From: Nostoc indistinguendum CM1-VF10
GTDB taxonomy: Bacteria; Cyanobacteriota; Cyanobacteriia; Cyanobacteriales; Nostocaceae
Length of the DNA stretch: 64,000 bases
Reading direction: 5' to 3'
Assembly (NCBI GenBank): GCA_019359215.1
Contig: JAHHHS010000033.1
Span: forward strand, 1 to 64,000
Below the pieces are notes generated by a model, which saw only the letters and a list, made by a program, of their open reading frames with translations, had not been told where the DNA came from and searched no databases. The position numbers and the translations under genes are program-made. Positions 9,512-18,044 of this stretch are shown here, piece by piece (within the stretch, counting starts at the first letter, position 1; each line of letters begins with the position of its first letter).

Positions 9512-10369
9512 ATGCCTTACGTTACTGTCGGTAAAGAAAACTCTGGAAACATCGATATTTATTACGAAGATTTCGGAGCAGGTCAGCCAATTGTGTTAAT
9601 CCACGGGTTTCCTCTAAGCGGTCATTCCTGGGAAAAGCAGGTGGCGGTTTTGCTGGACAAGGGCTATCGCGTCATCACTTACGATCGCAGAGGCTTCGGA
9701 AACTCTAGCCAGCCGTCGGTTGGCTATGACTACGACACCTTTGCGGAGGATCTCAACACGCTGATCGCAAAACTTGACCTGCACAATACAGTGTTAGTCG
9801 GCTTCTCGATGGGGACTGGCGAAGTGACGCGCTATTTGGGCTACGGTTCGGAGCGCGTCAGTAAAGCCGTGCTAATGGCTCCTGTGCCACCCTTCCTGCT
9901 GAAGACAGACGACAATCCCGAAGGGGTCGATCACAATGTCTTCGACGGAATTATGAAGAGTATCGTAGAAGATCGCCCAGCGTATCTGTCCACATTTCTT
10001 AAAGACTTCTACAACGTGGATGTGCTTCTGGGCGATTCTCGTTCCGAGAGGCTTCGCCAACGCATTAGCAACGAAGCCATCCAAATGAGTTGGAATGTCG
10101 CGGCAGGAGCTTCGGCTAAGGGGACTCTCGACTGTGTGCCATCGTGGTTGACCGATTTTCGTGACGATTTGCCACGCATTGATGTGCCAACCCTGATCAT
10201 TCATGGAGATGGCGATCGCATCCTTCCATTTGAGTCTACCGCAAAGAGACTGCCGCAGCTAATTAAAGACAGTCGTCTTGTGGTTATACCTGGTGGTCCG
10301 CACGCTATAAACTGGACTCATGCCGATCAAGTCAATCCTGTGCTGCTGGACTTTCTTGAAGGAAAATAA
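9512..10369 (+). CDS. Alpha/beta hydrolase, non-heme haloperoxidase-like
   Basis: A 285-residue hydrolase close to the cofactor-free chloroperoxidase/arylesterase group. Seen: oxyanion segment LIHGFPLSGHSWEKQ, YDRRGFGNSSQ, nucleophile elbow GFSMGTGE with Ser near residue 98, acid in HGDGDRILPF and catalytic His in PGGPHAINWTH. In this family the same triad catalyses ester hydrolysis or perhydrolysis; true halogenation in vivo is doubtful. Its GGAG site stands 7 bases before ATG 9512. Around 10038-10065 the codons for SRSERLRQRI coincide with a short repeat (AGAGGCTTCGCCAACGC) widespread in Nostoc DNA, so this may be a repeat-derived insertion. Confidence 0.88.
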   Translation: MPYVTVGKENSGNIDIYYEDFGAGQPIVLIHGFPLSGHSWEKQVAVLLDKGYRVITYDRRGFGNSSQPSVGYDYDTFAEDLNTLIAKLDLHNTVLVGFSMGTGEVTRYLGYGSERVSKAVLMAPVPPFLLKTDDNPEGVDHNVFDGIMKSIVEDRPAYLSTFLKDFYNVDVLLGDSRSERLRQRISNEAIQMSWNVAAGASAKGTLDCVPSWLTDFRDDLPRIDVPTLIIHGDGDRILPFESTAKRLPQLIKDSRLVVIPGGPHAINWTHADQVNPVLLDFLEGK

Positions 10370-10454
10370 TCAGCATTCCAAAGCCCGTCCAAAATCAATG
10401 GTATCTGTTGAGATTAAACGGTGATCTAGACTGTCGTAATCGAATGTAGCCCAA

Positions 10455-10697
10455 ATGAAAGCTGCTCTTGACTCACTCGAATACTTGCAAGCGATCGCTC
10501 GTGTGGACGGTCACGTAAATAGCCCACCAGGCTGGACTCAGCAGGCTGCTGTTCTGAACGGAGCATCTGATTTATTCGCAGAGATTATGGCCGATAAGGA
10601 TGGCCATGTTCGTACAGCTTTTGGACATTCAGAATTGCTCAAAAGACTAGCAGTGAATGAGATATCAAATGGGTTCTATAGGACTCATCCAAAATGA
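10455..10697 (+). pseudogene. RidA/YjgF-family fragment
   Basis: The 80 codons read like the second half of a RidA-family protein: RVDGHVNSPPGW near residue 17, then VLNGASDLFAEIM, then HVRTAFGHSEL. In complete relatives (~150 residues) NGASDL is followed by an Arg-containing ligand site such as RTAVG. The N-terminal ~60 residues are missing, and an in-frame TAA lies at 10437-10439, so the gene was cut at its 5' side. The end overlaps the following SDR start by four bases. RidA proteins hydrolyse reactive enamines. A fragment of this size is unlikely to form the normal trimer; it is probably a remnant of a fuller operon. Confidence 0.5.
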
Positions 10698-11443
10698 AAA
10701 AACTAGAAGGAAAAGTCAGTCTTGTTACTGGTGGCACCAGCGGCATTGGTCTTGCTACTGCCAAGCGCTTTGTCGCCGAAGGTGCCTACGTCTTCATCAC
10801 GGGTCGTCGCCAAACTGAACTGGATGCCGCTGTGGAAGCGATCGGTAAAAACGTCAGGGGTATTCAGAGCGATGCCTCCAATTTGGCAGACCTCGATCGC
10901 CTGTTCGCCACAATCAAGCAAGAGCAAGGACACCTCGATGTGATCTTCGCCAATGCTGGCGGTGGAGAACTCGCCCCACTTGGAGCTATCACCGAAGAAC
11001 ACTTTGACAAAACGTTCAACACTAACGTCAAAGGCCTACTGTTCACTGTGCAGAAGGCACTACCGCTGTTGCCAGAGGGCGCTTCTATCATTCTGAACGC
11101 CTCGACTGCTTCTACCGTGGGCACCCCAGCCTTTAGCGTTTACAGCGCAACCAAAGCCGCTGTGCGATCGTTTGCCCGTAATTGGACACTCGACCTCAAA
11201 GAGCGCAAGATTCGTGTTAATGCCATTAGCCCTGGTGTCGTGCCTACTCCTGGCTACAATCTCATGGGACTGAGCGATGAGCAGGTGCAGCAATTTGTCG
11301 CAAGTCAGGCTGACACTATCCCTCTTGGGCGGGTGGGCACACCGGACGAAATCACTAAAGCGGTTGTTTTCCTTGCCTCCGATGACAGCAGCTTTGTTAA
11401 CGGCATTGAGTTATTTGTCGATGGCGGCATGGCGCAAATTTGA
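10694..11443 (+). CDS. Short-chain dehydrogenase/reductase (SDR)
   Basis: A 249-residue classical SDR. The NAD(P) site is VTGGTSGIGLATA (residues ~12-24), with FITGRRQTEL after strand 2, where the Arg pair favours NADP(H). NAG appears in FANAGGGE, the catalytic Ser in ILNASTAS, the YxxxK pair in YSATKAA near residue 153, and the C-terminal substrate-loop segment ends GIELFVDGGMAQ. It reduces a ketone or oxidises an alcohol; the substrate is not readable. The ATGA overlap with the preceding RidA remnant points to translational coupling in the ancestral operon. Confidence 0.92.
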   Translation: MKKLEGKVSLVTGGTSGIGLATAKRFVAEGAYVFITGRRQTELDAAVEAIGKNVRGIQSDASNLADLDRLFATIKQEQGHLDVIFANAGGGELAPLGAITEEHFDKTFNTNVKGLLFTVQKALPLLPEGASIILNASTASTVGTPAFSVYSATKAAVRSFARNWTLDLKERKIRVNAISPGVVPTPGYNLMGLSDEQVQQFVASQADTIPLGRVGTPDEITKAVVFLASDDSSFVNGIELFVDGGMAQI

Positions 11444-11636
11444 AGTTTCTCAAATATCACTCAACTTTATCTGCGTGCGGAAAACAATCCAGAGTTATTT
11501 CATCGTGCTGCTCAACTTGGAGCCTTACCCAAAATTTGGCCCAACTATTCCCAGAGATAGGTAGATGGAATTAAATCTAGGGCTTGGTAGACTGGGTTGA
11601 GGCACGAAACCCAACTAAAAAAGGAGAGTAGTTGCA

Positions 11637-12128
11637 ATGACGATTCATCAAAATGGACTTTTTGTTCAACCAGATCAAGGTCGTTCTTATTACTTTGGCC
11701 AAGACCTCTATACCTTCAAAGCAATTGGTGAAGAGACAGGAGAAGCTTATGCGCTTTGTGAGGTAATCGTTGCACCTGGTGGCGGTACGCCTCCCCATCG
11801 ACACAGTAGAGAAAATGAATCATTTTATATTCAAGATGGAGAGATTGAATTCCAGCTTGACGATCGCACCCTTGTTGCAACAGCTGGAACCTTCCTCCAT
11901 TCGCCCAAAGGTCAGCTTCATCGATTTACTAATATGACCTCTGTACCTGCCAAACTGTTAGTTTGGGTGACACCTGCTGGATTTGAGAAATTTATTGCCG
12001 AAGTTGGAAAGGCGGTGAATGGTCAAATTACATCTGCCCCACCGTTGAGTCCTGAAGACTTAGACAAAATTCTCACCACTTCACCTAAGTACGGCATTGA
12101 GATTATTCCTCCCCCTCCTGGACAATAG
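11637..12128 (+). CDS. Cupin-domain protein
   Basis: A 163-residue cupin with complete metal motifs: GGGTPPHRHSRENESFYI (two His and Glu) and PKGQLHRFTN with the last His. It resembles quercetin-2,3-dioxygenase-like and other stress-associated small cupins. A GGAGAG ribosome site lies ~12 bases before ATG 11637. It is the last gene of the 6.4-12.1 kb block, separated from the SDR by 190 bases without a clear terminator, so it may have its own promoter. Function beyond the fold is unknown. Confidence 0.85.
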   Translation: MTIHQNGLFVQPDQGRSYYFGQDLYTFKAIGEETGEAYALCEVIVAPGGGTPPHRHSRENESFYIQDGEIEFQLDDRTLVATAGTFLHSPKGQLHRFTNMTSVPAKLLVWVTPAGFEKFIAEVGKAVNGQITSAPPLSPEDLDKILTTSPKYGIEIIPPPPGQ

Positions 12129-12789
12129 ACAACACGAGGCACGAGGACTCATACCAATTCGCAATTCGCAATTCGCAATGGGCTAACGCCCCGCTCCGCT
12201 AACGCAATTAAAAAACTTAGATACAGCAAAGCTTTTAGGGTTTACATCTGTATCAGATTTTCGTGAAATGGTATCACCATAGAACTACCAGGACATACAA
12301 GGCTTGTCAGAAAAGACAATTTCTGAAGCTTAGGAATTGGGTTGGACAGAGTGAATAGCGGATTCGGCTGACAGGTGTGGAGTGGGAGCTTACTAGAATT
12401 GTTAGTAAATCATTATAATCATTTTGGAAAGATTTTTCCTGATTAGAAATGTTACAGACAGCAGTTGTGGGGTTTCGGGCGCAGCCTCTCGTAGAGAAGT
12501 GTCAAAACCAACGGCGGCGGTAGATTTATTAACGAAAATTCCCTTAGTTCTAACTTGAGACTTGGTGGAGGCAGGAGGTAGAACGCAGGATGCAGAAATT
12601 CTCCATATCTAATTTTGAGTCCTGCGTTTTATACCTCACTTAAAAAGCAAACTGCTGTAAGTAACCCAACAAAATTAATTAAATAACTGATTATTTACTA
12701 AGCAAGGATTTCAGACCAGATATTGTGTAATTAATTGCGTGCAGCTAATTATTCTCCTGGCAAGAGTTCGATATTGCTTAGAGGCTAGT
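12129..12789. other. Intergenic region with short tandem and palindromic repeats
   Basis: No gene is supported. A tandem of the heptamer AATTCGC lies at ~12159-12180, followed by a repeat with GCTAACGCCCCGCTCCGC. The sequence 12196-12360 (around CTTTTAGGGTTTACATC) looks like a common Nostoc interspersed repeat, but no frame could be assigned. Around 12560-12640 a second repeat-rich tract includes GCAGGATGCAGAAATTC and GAGTCCTGCGTT, which can pair. Confidence 0.5.
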
Positions 12790-13605
12790 TCATAATTCTT
12801 CTGCTTGGGAAAGCGGAAAGATTTCACCAGCCAAGTAAGCTTGAAAGTGCTTTTGGAAATACAGCCAAGAAGTCATGTCTTCTCCATCTATCAATTCTTT
12901 TGGCGCTTTCTTGTATAAAGGAATACGGTTATTAATTTCGTCTTGCAGCAGTGGAGGCAATTCTGTTAAACCATTGACTTTGCTGCCAACAGCACTGTAG
13001 ATCAGTTGACCGGGGCGATCGCCCATTTTCATCCAGGGAAGCCATTGACCAATCCTATCCCAACTCAGTTTGAGTTGAGAAACTGAGGAGAGGGCTGTGT
13101 TGAATAAATCTGCGGTTGGCACAGTTAATTTAAACAATTCCACCGCCTGATAAATTGGATTTGGGCTGTATTCGGCAAATTTGGGATCGTCTGCTAAGGG
13201 ATTGGGGTAATAAGGAAATATATCAAAAACGAAGGTTGTGCTATCACCATCTACTTGTGCGGGGAAATTCCCCTTAAACTTCCCCTGCACTGGATTATTG
13301 GCAACGTGGATTACTGGAACTGTCTCGTCTGTCCAAGGATTTTCCCATTTGGACAAAACCTCATCTGTTTGTGGATTCAGGTAGTAAGTTAGTTCTCTAG
13401 AAGTAAAATCCCAGCTATCCTCTGCTGTGGGAATACACCTGCTAACACTCAATCCCAGCATTTTAAACAAGAGTTGTTTTTTTTCACCGGGGATAAAAGC
13501 GTAAATTTTACCTTTCCAAATCAGGAAAGTGGATTCGCTAGGGTCGAGAGAAGAACGAGTTTTAACCCAGTGCTGCGCTTCAAGTTCTTGGATTTGGGCA
13601 ACCAT
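12790..13605 (-). CDS. DUF1838 family protein
   Basis: A 271-residue soluble protein of the DUF1838 family, found in cyanobacteria and some proteobacteria and of unknown function. Recognisable parts are FLIWKGKIYAFIPGEK near residue 28, the central RELTYYLNPQT with KWENPWT, and the motif DIFPYYPNPLA near 150. No signal peptide or membrane segment is seen. The minus-strand neighbour upstream is an AbrB-type membrane protein, 147 bases away across repeat-like DNA, so cotranscription is uncertain. Start ATG 13605 is preceded by an AGGATG-like site. Confidence 0.75.
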   Translation of the reverse strand: MVAQIQELEAQHWVKTRSSLDPSESTFLIWKGKIYAFIPGEKKQLLFKMLGLSVSRCIPTAEDSWDFTSRELTYYLNPQTDEVLSKWENPWTDETVPVIHVANNPVQGKFKGNFPAQVDGDSTTFVFDIFPYYPNPLADDPKFAEYSPNPIYQAVELFKLTVPTADLFNTALSSVSQLKLSWDRIGQWLPWMKMGDRPGQLIYSAVGSKVNGLTELPPLLQDEINNRIPLYKKAPKELIDGEDMTSWLYFQKHFQAYLAGEIFPLSQAEEL

Positions 13606-13752
13606 CTAAAGCATCCTTAGTATTTGGATAACAAAAGAATAAGCTAATCAGCATTCAAGTTGCATCTTTGTCACTAGTCATTAGTCATTGATCGATAAAT
13701 AGTTCTTCTTCCCCTGCCTTCCCAATCCCCAATCCCCAATCCCTTTAAATAA

Positions 13753-14937
13753 TTAAACTGGTTCAGAAAGTTGCTCATCCAGACGGCGAAACAAAAACAC
13801 CCAAAGAGGTAGAGAACTATTAATTGCAATTAGTCGCACTAAATGGCCAGTTGTGACAATTTCAACATTATGATTCAATGCCAGGGAAACCAAGATCATT
13901 TCTGCTGATCCTCCTGGTGCTGTAACTAGCAGGCAGGTTAACCAGTCCCAAGAAGTTAATTGCATCGCAAGTATAGCAGCGATCGCTCCTGCTATTAGGG
14001 TCATCCCCACAGACATTAAGGCATAGACGATAGTCCGCTTTCTAAAGTTGGGTTTGTCTCCCCAATACTCACCAATAGTAATTCCCAGGAGCATTTGACC
14101 CAATAAGTTAATTATTGGCGGTGGACTAAAGCTAATATCACCCACGAAAGGTAGCCAATGTAGCAAAGGATTAAACCCGATACCAATCAACAATGCACCA
14201 AAGAAATCGCCAGCCGGAATTTTAAATAATATAGCTGGATAAACTACTAATCCAGTGATTAGCAGTACTAATAAGAGTAATTCTAGTTGAGATGGATCGA
14301 AATTGAGCCAAGCAGCGTTAATTGGGAGTGTTTGCGGATAGTAATTACCAGCTGATGTCCTAGCGATGAAGGGAATTAGAACAACTACAGAGGTGACGCG
14401 AATCGCCTGAACTAAGGCAACCAAACTCACATTTTTATTGTAATCGGCAGCGATCGCTGCCATAATTCCTACACCACCAGGAACTGTAGCCAGCATTGCT
14501 GTTAATAGGTTTATTTTGCTAAGGCGCGAGTAAATATAACCAATACAGCTTCCACTTAGCAGCAGAAACAAGGTAAGAAAAATAAATATGGGAATACCAG
14601 AAGCAATATTACCTAGATTACCGTGAGTATTTGAAGCGCCTACAGTTAAGCCTACAAGTGCCATTCCCACTTTTCTAGCAGTGCGGTTAGGTTGGGGGGA
14701 ATATTGATAAAAAATTCGACACCCTTGAAGAACCAGTGTACCAGCAGCAATCCCGCCAAATATCCAGGCAATTCTACCAATTTGGAACTTTGCCAGGAGT
14801 AAACCCAGAGGTAATGCTAGAAGCATTTCCAAAAGAAGGACAATTAGTTGCTTCGTAAATAGCTGTTGTTTGGTAACAACAGGATTTTCGTGAGTGTGTT
14901 CTTCCAGGCTGGGAGCAACGCTTAGGCTTTGATTCAT
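13753..14937 (-). CDS. AbrB-duplication-type integral membrane protein (putative transporter)
   Basis: A 394-residue membrane protein with about ten hydrophobic segments arranged as two repeats, the Pfam 'transport AbrB' (AbrB duplication) family. Each half carries a glycine/proline-rich helix such as LLTAMLATVPGGVGIMAA and CLLVTAPGGSAEMILV; the paired TxPGG motifs are the hallmark. Members are often misnamed ammonia monooxygenase or transcriptional regulator. They are probably transporters, and the substrate is not established. The N-terminal ~30 residues are polar and cytosolic. Nothing in the neighbourhood fixes a role. Confidence 0.82.
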   Translation of the reverse strand: MNQSLSVAPSLEEHTHENPVVTKQQLFTKQLIVLLLEMLLALPLGLLLAKFQIGRIAWIFGGIAAGTLVLQGCRIFYQYSPQPNRTARKVGMALVGLTVGASNTHGNLGNIASGIPIFIFLTLFLLLSGSCIGYIYSRLSKINLLTAMLATVPGGVGIMAAIAADYNKNVSLVALVQAIRVTSVVVLIPFIARTSAGNYYPQTLPINAAWLNFDPSQLELLLLVLLITGLVVYPAILFKIPAGDFFGALLIGIGFNPLLHWLPFVGDISFSPPPIINLLGQMLLGITIGEYWGDKPNFRKRTIVYALMSVGMTLIAGAIAAILAMQLTSWDWLTCLLVTAPGGSAEMILVSLALNHNVEIVTTGHLVRLIAINSSLPLWVFLFRRLDEQLSEPV

Positions 14938-15174
14938 CTATACAAGCTTTTTTATTAATTTAACTTATGTGCTCAAGCTAGTGCGTGCGATCGCCTACGG
15001 TGGGCGCTTGCGCCATCGCACAAGATAACTACTATCAGCAGGCGCGTAAATAAAGCAACCATTGAAAATCCTTAAAGACCTTATTTCATAATACTTTTGA
15101 CTTTTGACTTGCGGTACTACGTTTAAATTTACCGTGTGTTGCCTTCAAACAAGAATGTCTATAGAGAGAGGATA

Positions 15175-15198
15175 GGGGCACAATGATCATTGTGCCCC
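15175..15198. repeat. Perfect 24-bp palindrome
   Basis: Two 12-base arms (GGGGCACAATGA and its exact complement) abut with no loop. The palindrome lies between the stop of the minus-strand gene at 15235 and the next minus gene. No T-tract follows on either strand, so it is more likely an interspersed palindrome than a terminator. Confidence 0.7.
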
Positions 15199-15234
15199 TA
15201 CAAATAATTTATTTCCTTTGAATGATTCAGCCGT

Positions 15235-15573
15235 TTAATCTTCGTCAAGGGCTGGGAAAGCTTCTTCAAGCTGCCACAACCTATCTTTATTTTCAACAAA
15301 CCAGATACGAGTTTCTGGAGTTAATTTACTCCAAATGGCTTCAACAGGGATGTGAGGAGATGCATATTGGTACTGCTGACCAAGTGATTTGAGATTGTCT
15401 GCCACATCACGGGGAATTCCGAACTGTTCCCAGTCAACTGTGATATTTCTTCCCGAAACTCCTGCTGTGGGGTCGAAAATCAATTGTGCTGATCTGACTA
15501 AATCAGCAAAGTGTTTCGGTTTTAGTTTGGTGATCTCCTGAATTTGGAGTGATTCGTTATGCTCTTGAGACAT
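15235..15573 (-). CDS. Conserved cyanobacterial hypothetical protein
   Basis: A 112-residue soluble, acidic protein that I cannot assign to a named family. It begins MSQEHNESLQIQEITKLK, has a central segment VDWEQFGIPRDVADNLK and ends AFPALDED. No signal peptide, membrane helix or metal motif is evident. The regular amphipathic pattern and clean start and stop support a real gene. It stands alone between palindromic repeats, with no operon partner. Confidence 0.65.
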   Translation of the reverse strand: MSQEHNESLQIQEITKLKPKHFADLVRSAQLIFDPTAGVSGRNITVDWEQFGIPRDVADNLKSLGQQYQYASPHIPVEAIWSKLTPETRIWFVENKDRLWQLEEAFPALDED

Positions 15574-16153
15574 TATCGCCGCAGTGGTAAAGATTAGTGG
15601 TATTTGAACTTACTGGCAGAGATTTTGATCCCAATATTTTTACTTTAGCGCAAAGCCGCTAACTTCATCGTGACTAAAATTGTAGGTTAGGGGATTAAGT
15701 GTTAGGAATAATTCTGATTTTAGTCCCCAATTCCCAGCCTCTAGTTCCTATTTTAGTGACGAGTGTAGGAACGCTCAAAGTGAGTTTTGAGCCTTTGTGC
15801 CATAGCAGACATTGCAACTGCTGCTACAGAAAGCGATATTGCAGCTATTCTGATTCTAAAGTCATCTGCAAGTTAAGTAAAAGCTGCTTTTGCTTGCGGA
15901 AAACACTGAAATGAGAAAGCAAATGCAGCTTTTGAGAAAGCAAACACAGCTTTTGAGTAAGTCAAAGTTCCTTTTGCTTGCGGAAAACACCAAAATGAGA
16001 AAGCAAACACAGCTTTTGAGTAAGTCAAAGCTGCTTTTGCTTACGGAAAACACCAAAATGAGAAAGCAAACTGGGGTTTGAGTCAATACGGTTCAGTTAA
16101 GGCTAGAATAGCTGTAAAATGGGCATTGTTTCCAAAAATGGAAATCAAGCACG
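15574..16153. other. Gene-poor stretch with a tandem repeat
   Basis: No convincing gene. It holds the 63-bp-period tandem repeat listed separately and ends at the IS4-type transposase remnant. Short frames on both strands (around 15700-15910 and 15860-16086) are by-products of the repeat composition. Confidence 0.55.
15885..16080. repeat. Imperfect tandem repeat, 63-bp unit (about three copies)
   Basis: TTTTGCTTGCGGAAAACAC recurs with its anchor at 15891, 15975 and 16038 (last copy TTACGG). The spacings are 84 and 63 bases, and the extra 21 bases in the first unit are an internal duplication of GAGAAAGCAAA..CAGCTTTT. Because 63 and 21 are multiples of three, both strands stay open through it. 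On the plus strand it would encode LLAENTKMRKQTQLLSKSK repeats with no ribosome site. Probably an expanded DNA repeat rather than a gene. Confidence 0.7.
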
Positions 16154-16486
16154 GTGCATCTCAAAGAATTCTCATTAGTGTCTCCCAAGATACAAAGTAC
16201 GGAGATATTCAAAGCGATAGAGGTCGCTATCCCAGCAACTTCAATCGAACAAGCGATGCCTGCGGCGGGCTACGCCAACGCTAAAACTAAAGTAGAAGAG
16301 GAACGCCATCGTTCGTTACCAGCACATCTGGTCATTTGTCTAATAATAGCAATGAGCCTGTGGTCGAGAGATTCAATGCGAGATGTACTAAAAAATCTCA
16401 TTGATGGTCTTTCAGAGGCATGGGTAAAAATTGGTAAATATTGGCGTATCCCATGTAAATCAGCTATAACTCAAGCCAGACAATGA
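16154..16486 (+). pseudogene. Truncated IS4-family transposase, N-terminal domain only
   Basis: About 110 codons match the N-terminal domain of IS4-type transposases. The diagnostic stretch is RHRSLPAHLVICLIIAMSLW followed by RDVLKNLIDGL and the ending SAITQARQ, after which an intact element would continue for ~300 residues through the DDE catalytic core. A stop follows directly, and downstream sequence does not resume. A repeat-derived segment (MPAAGYANAK, from CTGCGGCGGGCTACGCC) interrupts the front. No inverted ends were found. This is a dead remnant. Confidence 0.7.
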
Positions 16487-16610
16487 AAAATCGCGCTTGC
16501 ACAAATGGAGTCCTACTGGAAAACTGCTATATGCCACTTAATTTTCAACGATCGCGCGATTTCTCTATAACTTTCAATTTAGTGATTTGTTTATAGAGGA
16601 ATTACCTCAG

Positions 16611-16976
16611 CTATTCATCTTCGATCAGAACTGTAACAGCAGCGATCGCAATCAACATTTCATCATTTTTATCATTGAGTTCGGGAATCGCCCGCCCTTG
16701 AACTACCATTCCCCCAGATTCTACGGTGAGAGTCTTCCTGCCAAATGGTAATACAGCTAGTACCTCTTCTTCTCTAACTTGTTCGGGGTATGGAACTGCT
16801 ACCTGAACTTCTATAATCATTTCATTGGGATGACTTAAACCTGCGACTTCCCAAACCCCAGGTAAAGCATTGTGAGCGATCGCATTCCGTACTGCCCTAG
16901 CGGCTGCTACAGTTGGTTCTTGTCCATGCTGATCTATTCCCATTCCCATCTCGATAATCAACCGTTTACGCGCCAT
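16611..16976 (-). CDS. Lin0512 family protein
   Basis: A ~121-residue protein of the Lin0512 family (TIGR02058), of unknown function. The start at 16976 is chosen because GGAGG lies 5 bases upstream of ATG (MARKRLIIEMGMGIDQHG); a longer frame to 17009 lacks a ribosome site. Family features seen are MGMGIDQHGQEPTVAAARAV, the central NALPGVWE and VAVPYPEQV. Members are small alpha/beta proteins that form ring oligomers; no catalytic assignment is known to me. It lies 80 bases downstream of a cNMP-binding gene on the same strand. Confidence 0.82.
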   Translation of the reverse strand: MARKRLIIEMGMGIDQHGQEPTVAAARAVRNAIAHNALPGVWEVAGLSHPNEMIIEVQVAVPYPEQVREEEVLAVLPFGRKTLTVESGGMVVQGRAIPELNDKNDEMLIAIAAVTVLIEDE

Positions 16977-17088
16977 TGCTACCTCCGGTAAATATGCATC
17001 TTTCACCACAAAAGCAGCTATGCTGAAGGCAGGAGGCTCACTTGCAATACTAGCTAGACATCCCCCCTGCCCCCTGCCCCTGCCTCCT

Positions 17089-17457
17089 TCACACCATGCG
17101 CTGCAAGCGAGTTAGACGCTCTGAGTAGCTTTTCATCACCTTCAAGGCAAACATGGGAGTTTCCTGAACAGCAAAGAGAAATTTTTTTTCATCAAGGAAA
17201 CCCAGTTTGGTATCCACCTTGGCGATAGCTGTGTAAGTTCTATTTTTTACTCCTACAAGTACCCCGACACCAAAAACTTCGCCCGTATCAATGGTTTCTA
17301 CAACCTTGCCATTGACTAATATATCCACTGTTCCTTCCAGAATCCCGTACATATGTTCGCCAGACTGTCCTTCTTCAAAGATGACTTCGCCTGCTGGAAA
17401 TGTTTGAGGGTCGGGTTGTTTTTGAAAGATACTGACTGTTACTACAGGACTTAGCAT
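17089..17457 (-). CDS. Single-domain cyclic-nucleotide-binding protein
   Basis: A 122-residue protein that is just one cNMP-binding domain: FPAGEVIFEEGQSGEHMYGI (beta barrel start), LEGTVDILVNGK, then a phosphate-binding-cassette region around TIDTGEVFGVGVLVG and a C-terminal helix pair. The canonical cassette FGExALxxxxxRxA is altered: FGVGVLVGVKNRTYTA lacks the Glu that binds the ribose 2'-OH, so cyclic-nucleotide binding is doubtful. No DNA-binding or catalytic domain is attached. It may be an adaptor or a sensor of another ligand. Confidence 0.78.
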   Translation of the reverse strand: MLSPVVTVSIFQKQPDPQTFPAGEVIFEEGQSGEHMYGILEGTVDILVNGKVVETIDTGEVFGVGVLVGVKNRTYTAIAKVDTKLGFLDEKKFLFAVQETPMFALKVMKSYSERLTRLQRMV

Positions 17458-17595
17458 TTAGAGCAACCCCAAAATTCTTGGTTTTTAGACGAAACTTTTA
17501 GATAGCTTTACGCGAACCCACAAAAGTATACTACTTTATGTCGATTAACTCTCAATCTCCGCAAAATTTCTGATTAGTTCCTTAATTGCCTAGAA

Positions 17596-17647
17596 ACCTC
17601 TCCCTAGTTTTACTATGTAAAACCGTCCCTCTCCGACTCGGAGAGGG
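17596..17647. repeat. 52-bp double-hairpin repeat, copy 1
   Basis: The segment starts ACCTCTCCCTAGTTTTAC, forms one hairpin (GTTTTAC / GTAAAAC) and then a second (CCCTCTCCGA / TCGGAGAGGG). An almost identical copy (two differences) lies at 44754-44805, and the second hairpin alone recurs near 20975 and 26390. It is an interspersed Nostoc repeat. Confidence 0.75.
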
Positions 17648-17706
17648 TGTGTACACAAGTATGAAATAGCTTGCAAACCTGGATTTTACCCCACCCTAAC
17701 CCTCCC

Positions 17707-17892
17707 CTTGCAAAGGCTACGGTGTACACACATCTCTGTACAAAACCAAAATGTTGTAGATCCTCCTAAATCCTCCGATCAATTGGACGACTTTGAAAGG
17801 TTTTTGCCCCCCTTTTTTAAGGGGGGTTGGGGGGATCAAAAGCCTGTGAGGCAACTCTAGAGGACTTGTGTGTACACCGTAGCTTGCAAAGG
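17707..17892. mobile_element. MITE, 166 bp, with 16-bp perfect inverted ends and 10-bp target duplication
   Basis: The ends CTACGGTGTACACACA (17717-17732) and TGTGTGTACACCGTAG (17867-17882) are exact complements. Each is flanked by CTTGCAAAGG (17707-17716 and 17883-17892), a 10-bp direct duplication. Removing the element and one duplication restores the palindrome CCCTCCCCTTGCAAAGG + GGAGGG. The interior is non-coding and contains the common CCCCCCTTTTTTAAGGGGGG hairpin. A non-autonomous element moved by a transposase elsewhere is the best reading. Confidence 0.85.
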
Positions 17893-18044
17893 GGAGGGAA
17901 CTAGATTTCTTTTTCCCCCCAATATATCGGGGGGATTAAGGGGGTAATTCGACTTGTATGTTCACGTTCAAATAGCAAATTTTGGTTTTCATGTCATCTT
18001 CTATAATTAATAAAACCTGCACACCTAATTCTAGGCATGAGACT

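Larger units (their letters stand above)
17458..18044. other. Intergenic region with a nested miniature element
   Basis: No gene. From left to right: an AT-rich stretch, the 52-bp hairpin repeat at 17596, a half copy of the GTGTGTACAC motif at ~17648, the 166-bp miniature element at 17717-17882 inserted in a CCCTCCCC..GGGGAGGG palindrome, and a final repeat with 'tatatcggggggattaaggggg' before ileS. Confidence 0.6.

Noticed and set aside
15862..16086. Minus-strand frame with CVCFLILVFSASK-type repeats
   Set aside because: It is only the antisense reading of the 63-bp tandem repeat; no ribosome site.
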